A stretch of 64,000 nucleotides of DNA from Pedobacter sp. MC2016-14 (GTDB lineage Bacteria > Bacteroidota > Bacteroidia > Sphingobacteriales > Sphingobacteriaceae): assembly GCF_020991475.1 (NCBI RefSeq), contig NZ_JAJMPA010000001.1, positions 868,001 to 932,000 on the forward strand, written 5' to 3'. The notes under the pieces are model-generated. The model saw only the letters and a list, made by a program, of their open reading frames with translations, was not told where the DNA came from and ran no database searches. The translations under genes were made by a program, and so were the position numbers. Positions 38,627 to 46,100 of the stretch are shown piece after piece; within the stretch, counting starts at the first letter, position 1; the number at the start of each line of letters is the position of its first letter.

Positions 38627-38965
38627 GTGGATGCTTTGTATCTCTTTACTATTCTTACCGTTTCATCATATTCTCCAACATATGGTCCATTTCCGGTTTT
38701 GTTTGATAAAGAGACAGGACTGGAAATAAATAATGATCAGAGGAAGCTAAATGAGGTTTTTGAAATTTATAGAAAGTGGTTTATAGAAAATAAGAAGAGA
38801 GGATTCATTTGTTACAATATGCCGCTCAGGAATAACCGATATGAATGGTTTGGTTCCAGAAAGAATTTTCGTTACGATGATGACAACTTTAAACTGAATA
38901 AATTGGAAAGGGCAGGTAGACGCATAATGTGCATTGTGTATTTATTGAGATTTTTAAATATTTAA
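38627..38965 (+). CDS. Hypothetical protein, possible truncated immunity-type gene
   Basis: A 112-residue frame whose middle part (RKLNEVFEIYRKWFIENKK near 47-65, then MPLRNNRYEWFGS) has the look of small Bacteroidota proteins that accompany RHS-type genes. The first 30 residues look unlike a natural N-terminus, so the gene may be a fragment. It begins 39 bp after the DUF6266 gene and is AT-rich, as are all genes from here to 49.1 kb. No family is recognised with confidence. Confidence 0.45.
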   Translation: MDALYLFTILTVSSYSPTYGPFPVLFDKETGLEINNDQRKLNEVFEIYRKWFIENKKRGFICYNMPLRNNRYEWFGSRKNFRYDDDNFKLNKLERAGRRIMCIVYLLRFLNI

Positions 38966-38975
38966 TTTTTTATAT

Positions 38976-39155
38976 ATGAATTCTAAATTGCTAATAGATT
39001 TTCTTATTCCAATGTTGATTTTATTTCTTGGTTTTATGACTAAATTTTCTGTTAATGACGGATGGAGCTCATCACGAAAATATTCAAATTATCTTATTCT
39101 TTTAGGCTTTGTGTTATTGGTTTTCAATGTGTTCAAATATTTACTTAGGGAGTAG
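38976..39155 (+). CDS. Small membrane protein, 59 residues
   Basis: A short frame, ATG to TAG, with two hydrophobic segments (LLIDFLIPMLILFLGFM at 5-21 and YLILLGFVLLVFNVFKYLL at 39-57) around a polar loop with SVNDGWSSSRKYS. It ends one base before the ATG of the next membrane-protein gene, and that exact spacing supports a real gene. Two-helix proteins of this kind can be immunity proteins or holin-like, but there is no evidence for either. Confidence 0.55.
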   Translation: MNSKLLIDFLIPMLILFLGFMTKFSVNDGWSSSRKYSNYLILLGFVLLVFNVFKYLLRE

Positions 39156-39156
39156 C

Positions 39157-39561
39157 ATGAGATTTTATTTTGATTATTTTTATTATAGGGTTTATAAATT
39201 GTTTATCAATTATAAATCTGATGGAGGCAGTAGAGCGCTTGTATTTATAAGTTTAATTCAAACATTCCTTATTTTGGCGATTATAGAATTCTATTTTATA
39301 ATATTTGCGCGTAACTCGCTGGTCGAGTTTAAGCGATACATTCCTTCATTAATCGTGTTCCTGGTTTTCATATTATGTGTTGTTAATTACTTTAAGTACA
39401 GGGGGCGCTATAAAGAATTTGATGAGTTTTGCAGAGCTGATTCCAAATCAAACAAACGAATAAAAGGCATTTTGATGGTGCTAACGGTAGTTTTAACATT
39501 TCTCATTTATAATTATGCAAATGTTAAATTTTTTCAAATTGCAAATGCGGGATCTGTTTGA
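39157..39561 (+). CDS. Hypothetical inner-membrane protein, three helices
   Basis: The 134-residue protein starts MRFYFDYFYYRVYKLF and has membrane segments at about 28-52, 60-80 and 104-120. A longer frame exists but this ATG lies one base after the preceding stop codon, as in translationally coupled genes. FDYFYYRVYKLF followed by three helices occurs in small Bacteroidota membrane proteins located near RHS toxins, from memory. Its role as immunity protein is only a possibility. Confidence 0.55.
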   Translation: MRFYFDYFYYRVYKLFINYKSDGGSRALVFISLIQTFLILAIIEFYFIIFARNSLVEFKRYIPSLIVFLVFILCVVNYFKYRGRYKEFDEFCRADSKSNKRIKGILMVLTVVLTFLIYNYANVKFFQIANAGSV

Positions 39562-39594
39562 CCAGCTATCTTCGAAGTTGTATGAGTGATAAAG

Positions 39595-40203
39595 ATGAAA
39601 TCTAGAATCCAGCCCATAATTATAGTCCTTGCTGTCATTTTGTTGGTCATTTGCATCAGACAATTCTTGCAGACGCCAACAATGATACTTCCGTCTTGGT
39701 TCTTGCTTTTGTTGTCTTTACCATGTATGATTTGTATTTCTTTTATGCTGGGTTATGTAGCAAGGAACATACTAAACTCGAAATGGCAAACGCTGACATG
39801 GGCGTCTATATTTATTATTTTATTCTGCTCCGTTTTTTATATCAGCGAATATAAGCCAACTTATGAAGTTGTAATTCCGGGGGAATATTCTGGAGAAGTT
39901 CGATTACTTGTTTCCAGGGGTCAAGGGAGTAATTTTGTCATTAATAAATATGGTATTGGATATATCGACAGGAAAACATTTGATGGAGGCTTTTATCCGA
40001 AGATTATCAGAGGAGACCGAGATATAACAAAACAAGTTAAAGAATATGGCAAAGGCGCTCTAGCTACCACGGCAGAAGATATTTATTCTTATGAATACTT
40101 GTCTTTTTTTGTTGGAGGTAGCGGGCATGTTGCAGAAGAAAAGGGTATAGAGGAGCTAATAAAGATAAATGCTATAGATACTGGTTATTTGTACCGAAGA
40201 TAA
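39595..40203 (+). CDS. Hypothetical membrane protein with an exported C-terminal domain
   Basis: 202 residues with three membrane helices near 8-25, 33-55 and 66-84, then a roughly 115-residue soluble domain with PGEYSGEVRLLVSRGQ, GIGYIDRKTFDGGFYPKI and a C-terminal acidic helix. A GTG three codons upstream could be the start. The domain after the helices resembles periplasmic beta-rich domains but no family is recognised. It lies 33 bp after the previous gene, in a run of small membrane proteins. Confidence 0.5.
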   Translation: MKSRIQPIIIVLAVILLVICIRQFLQTPTMILPSWFLLLLSLPCMICISFMLGYVARNILNSKWQTLTWASIFIILFCSVFYISEYKPTYEVVIPGEYSGEVRLLVSRGQGSNFVINKYGIGYIDRKTFDGGFYPKIIRGDRDITKQVKEYGKGALATTAEDIYSYEYLSFFVGGSGHVAEEKGIEELIKINAIDTGYLYRR

Positions 40204-40311
40204 TTCTCCTGAAAGCTGCCATACTACATTCGCTTGCTATTTTGGCTGAAGATACTAAAATGGGGCAGGCCTATAATTGGGTATTTCAGCATTTATAGAC
40301 TAATTCAGCAC

Positions 40312-40635
40312 ATGAAAAAAATTATCTTTATCGGTTTATTAATTCTGAACAACCTATTTGTGTTTGTTGTCTCCAATTTGATTTTTTTATCCGGTACTCC
40401 AAACTATGATGAAAATCCGACAGCGCAGAAGCCACTGTTTTATGATATTCATCCAGAATTTTCTGCCTTGATGTATTTAGCATTGGTTGGAGCTTTTGGA
40501 GCTATATTTACCGTAATATTGTTCTGGACTTTTGACTATAAATATAAAAGGATTGGATTGGGCACTATATTTTTTATGCAATTCGTGTTTTCTTTTGGTA
40601 TTGAGGCATGGCGTAGGCTTGTATTTTATTTATAA
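40312..40635 (+). CDS. Hypothetical small membrane protein
   Basis: 107 residues from MKKIIFIGLL, with hydrophobic helices at 3-23, 48-69 and 78-95 and a polar loop (FLSGTPNYDENPTAQKPLF) between the first two. An upstream extension of 26 codons is open but looks like chance. No family recognised. It continues the array of membrane proteins. Confidence 0.45.
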   Translation: MKKIIFIGLLILNNLFVFVVSNLIFLSGTPNYDENPTAQKPLFYDIHPEFSALMYLALVGAFGAIFTVILFWTFDYKYKRIGLGTIFFMQFVFSFGIEAWRRLVFYL

Positions 40636-40666
40636 CAGCTAGGAAATAGCATGAGCAGTTAAACAG

Positions 40667-40789
40667 ATGTTTCATGGATACTTCTTGGCACTTTTCCTAT
40701 TGATAACTATACACAACGGAGTGGGATTGTTATGGCTTTATATTATTGGGTATTGCAACCTGTTTTTAGCTTGTTTCTTTATTTTTTAG
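40667..40789 (+). CDS. Possible 40-residue hydrophobic peptide
   Basis: A short frame starting MFHGYFLALFLLITIH and almost entirely hydrophobic after residue 5. It ends 82 bp before the LytTR gene. It could be a single-helix membrane peptide or a gene remnant. Support is weak: only the open frame, its hydrophobic nature and the membrane-protein context. Confidence 0.2.
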   Translation: MFHGYFLALFLLITIHNGVGLLWLYIIGYCNLFLACFFIF

Positions 40790-40871
40790 AGTTATATTGC
40801 AGTGTCCAATTCTTATTGGGCAATCAGGATTGAATATTGGTTTGCACTCTTTTATTTTTTGCGCTCTTAAT

Positions 40872-41597
40872 ATGGTAACGTCTCTTATTATTGCTGAAAG
40901 CATTACAGTTGTTAAGCTGTCAGATTTTCTTAAAAACTTTTCTTTAGCAGCTTCTGAAAGTACATCTGAATTTGGGGAAGGTTTAAGGCTTTTGAATACG
41001 CAGAAGCCATCTCTGGTCTATGTTGATATATGTTTTGTTCGGGAACATTATGCTGAAATTAAGGAGATCAAAGCTAATAGCCGATTAATTTTAATTTCTG
41101 AAGATATCACAGATTATGTGGAATTTCGATGGCTTGTTGACGATTGCCTTTCGAAATCTGCTTCTTTTGAAGAATTTAAGCGAAGTTTATTGGATTGCCT
41201 TGCTTATCTGTGTCGAATTGTTGTTGCCACATCCCAGGAGGTATCATTGGATGAATATTTTATAGTCAAGGGTGGGGGCAAAGGAGGTCAGGATTTTAAA
41301 ATCAAATTTACAGATATACTGTTCATTGAAGCTTATGGTAATTATATTAAGATTCATCCTATAAGTGGGAAATTTAAAGTTGTTGCCGCTACGATGAAAG
41401 CGTCCGAACACATGTTGCCTTCGGAATTTTTTAGCCGCGTTCATAAATCCAGAATAATCAGCCATTTTAGAATCCTTTCATTAAAGGACGATTATGTCTA
41501 TCTTAAAAATAAGGAACAGACTAAAATTTTAATCGGGAAATTTTATAGAAGATCTTTTTTTTCTAAAGAAGATATTGGAAAAATAAGAAAAAACTAA
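40872..41597 (+). CDS. LytTR-type DNA-binding regulator with degenerate receiver-like domain
   Basis: The 241-residue protein has a receiver-like N-terminal half (about 1-110) and a C-terminal LytTR domain (about 140-236: DILFIEAYGNYIKIH, MKASEHMLPSEFFSRVHKSRIIS). LytTR proteins bind paired direct repeats. The receiver half looks degenerate: a DI pair in LVYVDICF stands at the phosphoacceptor position, but the usual acidic pair at the start (here IIAES) is incomplete. No histidine kinase is next to it. ATG at 40872 is chosen because a receiver fold starts there. It precedes the giant secreted-protein genes and may regulate them. Confidence 0.8.
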   Translation: MVTSLIIAESITVVKLSDFLKNFSLAASESTSEFGEGLRLLNTQKPSLVYVDICFVREHYAEIKEIKANSRLILISEDITDYVEFRWLVDDCLSKSASFEEFKRSLLDCLAYLCRIVVATSQEVSLDEYFIVKGGGKGGQDFKIKFTDILFIEAYGNYIKIHPISGKFKVVAATMKASEHMLPSEFFSRVHKSRIISHFRILSLKDDYVYLKNKEQTKILIGKFYRRSFFSKEDIGKIRKN

Positions 41598-41920
41598 GTT
41601 TTGGTCTGAATGTATTGATCTCACGGTTTTTTCTTTCTGCTGCTTTTGACTTTCAAGTTAAAAGAATTTATGCTGTTCGTCATCGTTAAAAATGATAAAC
41701 GGACATTTTTCATTGATAATTTCATTATTTGTCATTTTTGTTTCGTTCTTGTCATATAATCCTTGATGAAAATGAAATTATTTAGATCTTAGTTTGAATG
41801 TTTTAGAAGTGTTTTTGGAAGTTCGGGTTATGTTTATTTATATGAACTAGGTCAAATTTCGCAAGCCTTACATTACTCCGTGGGAATTTATAAATTATAA
41901 TAACGCAAATTTAATTAAAC
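41598..41920. other. Intergenic region before the giant-protein operon
   Basis: About 320 AT-rich bp without a gene. ACATTTTTC (41703) and TCATTTTTG (41732), and three GTCAT motifs (41679, 41731, 41751) lie close together, a plausible but unproven site for the neighbouring LytTR protein. No exact Bacteroidota promoter was found. The run of four genes downstream probably starts from here. Confidence 0.4.
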
Positions 41921-42487
41921 ATGAAAGCCGCAGTGCCATTCACAAAGAACAGATATCAACAGATCTTTAATTTAATTATGCTAACAGGTATACTGTTTTT
42001 ATTTATCAATATTTTTTATTTAAAAAATGATAGGCTGGCATATGTAGACTCTACAAAAATCCTTGCTGAGTTTAAGGGTTCAGAGAAAGCAAAAAAGGCA
42101 TTTGAGTCGAAAGCAACCATTTGGCAAAATAACATTGATACTCTGACTGCTGGAATACAAAATTCAATAAAGAAGTATGAACAAGAATTGGCGACTCTTT
42201 CAGTTAGGGAACAAAATCTGACTAAACAAATGATTGCTAATCAACAAAAACAATTAGCAGACTATCAACGCGGTATACAGCAGAATGCGCAAGAAGAAAA
42301 TTCAAAACTCACCCAGACTGTAGTAGCTCAAGTGAACTCTTTTTTGCTCAATTACGGGAAAGCTCACAGTTACAAACTAATACTAATTGCTAACCAAAGT
42401 GGAACGATTGCATATGCTCAAGATGGTTTAGATATAACGCAAGAGGTTATAAAACAATTAAATGAGGAATATCTAAAAGGCAAATAA
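41921..42487 (+). CDS. Skp/OmpH-like periplasmic chaperone, membrane-anchored
   Basis: A 188-residue OmpH-family protein. An uncleaved anchor or signal (about 17-35) precedes DRLAYVDSTKILAEFKGSE, then a long alpha-helical coiled coil (about 55-140, rich in Q, K and E) and the closing beta strand/helix YKLILIANQSGTIAYAQDGLDIT, as in Skp. Skp holds unfolded outer-membrane proteins in the periplasm. It is 1 bp before a lipoprotein gene and the 1936-aa giant, so it may be a dedicated chaperone for the giant secreted proteins. That is inference from position. Confidence 0.75.
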   Translation: MKAAVPFTKNRYQQIFNLIMLTGILFLFINIFYLKNDRLAYVDSTKILAEFKGSEKAKKAFESKATIWQNNIDTLTAGIQNSIKKYEQELATLSVREQNLTKQMIANQQKQLADYQRGIQQNAQEENSKLTQTVVAQVNSFLLNYGKAHSYKLILIANQSGTIAYAQDGLDITQEVIKQLNEEYLKGK

Positions 42488-42488
42488 T

Positions 42489-43103
42489 ATGCTTAAAATA
42501 TCGGTAAATTATGCGTTGCTCTTTTTCTTAATCTGTCTCGGAATTTTCTCATGTAGAGAAAAGTCTATAACAAAAGCAGATTTGGTTCGATATATCAATA
42601 ATCCGGAAAATGGGTTTACGAAGTCTGTCAGCTTACATTCTATGCAAATCGGTGTAACGAACCAGCCATGGCAGTTAATTGCGAGAAATAGACTGAAAAA
42701 AAAAACTAGTACAGGAAATCCGGTTTCATTGAAAGATTTTTCTAGTAAATATTTCTTCATTTTGAGCCTTTCAAATCAAGGCAGGGAAGCGCTTAGAAAT
42801 CTAAGCTTTAATTCATATAGTGAAATTGTACAGGTAATGTCCTTTCGTATGTCTAAATATATATCTGCACAACCAGACAACCTTAAACCTGTTGAACCAT
42901 TAGAATGTTTGTTTCAGCCTACCTATGGGATGGCAAATAGTAACAACATTTTGCTCGTATTTGATAAGAAATCTTTTGCAGAATGTAAAAGGTTAAAGAT
43001 CACTATTAGTGAATTTGGGTTAAATATAGGTAATCAAAATTTTGATTTTAACTTCAATGATCTAGATTATTATTCCACTTTAAACTATGCTCAACTTTTA
43101 TAG
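42489..43103 (+). CDS. Hypothetical lipoprotein upstream of the giant gene
   Basis: 204 residues with a lipoprotein signal; the lipobox is IFSC near residue 22. The mature part shows SLHSMQIGVTNQPW, SKYFFILSLSNQGREALRN and a late beta strand; no family is recognised. It begins 1 bp after the Skp-like gene and ends 2 bp before the giant gene, so it is surely cotranscribed. A role as lipid-anchored partner in assembly or surface display of the giant is possible. Confidence 0.65.
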   Translation: MLKISVNYALLFFLICLGIFSCREKSITKADLVRYINNPENGFTKSVSLHSMQIGVTNQPWQLIARNRLKKKTSTGNPVSLKDFSSKYFFILSLSNQGREALRNLSFNSYSEIVQVMSFRMSKYISAQPDNLKPVEPLECLFQPTYGMANSNNILLVFDKKSFAECKRLKITISEFGLNIGNQNFDFNFNDLDYYSTLNYAQLL

Positions 43104-43105
43104 AT

Positions 43106-46100
43106 ATGATTTTAAAAAAATATAGATCAATCATTAAAAAGGGAATTGCAATATTTCTGTTGATTAATCTTTTTAACCAAGTAATGCTACCAACTATTGC
43201 CTTGGCCCTTACGTCAGGACCCACAGTTCCTGAGGCTACTAGCTTTGAGCCTATTGATACAACAGAAATGATAAATCCACTAACCGGAGACTTCACTTAT
43301 AATCTGCCTTTACTTGAAATTCCAGGCCCTGAAGGTGGCTATCCACTGTCTTTATCTTACCATGCAGGGATTCAGCCAAATGAGGAAGCGAGTTGGGCAG
43401 GTTTGGGATGGGGAATAAATCCAGGTGCAATCAGTAGAAATGTAAATGGCTATCCAGATGATTTTGTAGGTGTCCAGAGTACTGCTCGTTCATACTGGGG
43501 AGGTGGATCAACAAAATCAATTGGTGTAAATGTCAGCCTGGGACTCCAGGCTGCTTCTGTGAGTTTCGGACTAGATTTCTCGCAGGATACTTATAAAGGT
43601 TTTGGTGTTGGTGGTTCAATGGGTGTCAATTTTGGGCTATGGAATCAACAAGGTGTTACCGGAGGTGTTACTTTGGGTGTAAGTCCATATGGTGATCCAT
43701 ATGTAGGAGCTAACATTGGTATTTCAACGGCGAAAGCAGTTGGAGGAGGGTTCACAGGAAGTACTGGTGTTTCGGTGATGACAAACTTTCAAGATGTAAA
43801 TGTTGGTGCAAATGCAGGTGTTAGCTATGCTACGGGGGGAGCAAGGGGATCTAACGTATCTTTACTAGGAGCTTCCATCAGTTCAACAGAAGGAAAAGTA
43901 TCTTTAACTGCCGGCGGGGGTGGGATGTCTGTAAATAATGCAAATGCCGGTAGGATTAGTTCTGAATCATCAGGTTGGTCAATTTCGATACCTATGCCAA
44001 TTATAAGTCTCGGGATTAGTTATAATTACAGGCGGTATTGGTCGGACGAATCATCGAATACGAGTACATACGGAGTCTTAAGCCCTGCTTATCCTATTAC
44101 GTTAAACTATAGTGCCAATGATACATACCGTCTTTTAGACCCAATAAATGAAAATATTATAGATAATCCTGATCCAGATAAATTAGTAGGCGGCACTTAT
44201 CCAAATTATGACGACTACTCAGTTACTGCCCAGGGATTAAGTGGCAGCATAAGGCCCTATGACTTTCAGAATACCCTTTATACACAAAATAGAATAAATA
44301 ATCAAGATCATAGCAATGACATTACTGCAATCAGCATAAATTCAAACAGAAGTAGTGGGCGTAAATTGCAGTATAGATTTATAAATGATTTCTCCAATCG
44401 CTACACCCAAAATCCTTCAAATTTTTCAGAAGATTTTGTTTATGATACTTCGATCTATGGAAATGATGATGATAACTATGGTTATAACCCATCATATAAT
44501 CGATTGGCAGGTTCAAAGCACATAAACTATTATTACAATGGACAGATGTCAAATTCTATATCAGGGGCAATTGAAACAAATAGTAAAGGGTTTGTTCGGC
44601 GTTCTGATCTGCAAAGCCAAATAGGTAGTTTCGTTATTACTAATGCAAGTGGTGTAACCTATCACTATGCTTTACCGGCATATAGCTTTGATGAATACAC
44701 TGAAACGAGAAAAATTGGCGGTGTAACGAGTTATAATTCTTTATCGAAACCAACTCCATATGCTTACACTTGGTATTTAACGGCTATAACCGGACCGGAT
44801 TATGTCGATAGAAATGAAAATAATCAGGTTGACGAAGCTGATTGGGGTTATTGGGTTGAATTTAATTATGGGAAATGGAATGACGACTATGCCTGGAGAA
44901 ATCCAGCTGAAGGCTTCCACAAGGATATTGATAATACATTCAACAGTTACTCAAGAGGAAAAAAGGAAGTTTATTATTTAGATTATGTTAAGACACGAAC
45001 GCATACCGCATTTTTTGTCAAAGACCTTAGAAACGATGGGAAATCAGATGCTTCCTATGGAGTTTGCGCTGCTTTAAAACTAGATCATATTCTTTTGGTA
45101 CAGAATCATGATTTAACAACCGAAGTTGATGATATCCGTAAGGCTAGTTCAAAGCTAAACTACCCATATCAAGCGTTAATGAAAATAAATAATCACGGGT
45201 TTAACGTAATTGATGTAGACGATTTTAAAAGTATAGAAGAGGATGTGGTTTCTAAATGTATTCGAAAAATTCAGTTTAACTACGATTATTCGCTATCTTC
45301 GGGTGTGCCCAATAGTTATGTGGGTTCATTTCTAGAGAGTTATGGGGCTCAAACTAACGAAAAAACCGGTAAGCTAACATTATTAAGCGTAGATTTTCAG
45401 GGTAAATCAGGGATTCCAGTAACACCCCCAATCGAATTTGAGTACGATTTGCACCCTGATGACATTTCTAACCAAGAGAATGTAAAGGTTATTTCAACAT
45501 CTACATCCAATAGAAAAGGAGATATTGAAGTACAGTCAAGTAATAAACTAATTGTTGGAGATATAATAAAGTTTACCATTAACGGTACGTTATATTACTG
45601 CACGCTCATTTTAGATAAAGGGGATAAGATTTTTGAAGTATTGTATTTAAAGGATAAACCCCCAACTATAACGGTATTCATTCCTGCGGTTAAGACAAAG
45701 AACCCTCCTTATAACAAAGATTTTTACGATATATGGCATTTATATAAATCCGATTACCAAGGCACTTCCAATAACGATAACATTACAAGAATTACCACAG
45801 ATATTTCAAACAGATCTACTGATGTTTGGTCATTGAGACGGATTAAGTCAAGCATAGGGAACGAAATAAATATTGATTATGAGGGAGATACTTACAGTCA
45901 ATCGGTTTTAAATAAAAATAGATCGCTGACAGTGAATAATTTCAATTATCTGGGAGGTACAGCTTCTAGCGGTTATCAGGCAAGGGTCAATATTTCTGGA
46001 AATGAGCAGCCGCTAAACAAAATCTTCAAGGTAGGAGATAAAATTGATCTAGTTGCGTTGGCGAAGTTTGACTATCACCAGCCTCCCTTTCCTAAAATTG

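Noticed and set aside
38529..38729. 66-codon frame overlapping the DUF6266 gene end and the 38627 gene
   Set aside because: It shares sequence with two better frames and shows no signal, helix pattern or ribosome site.
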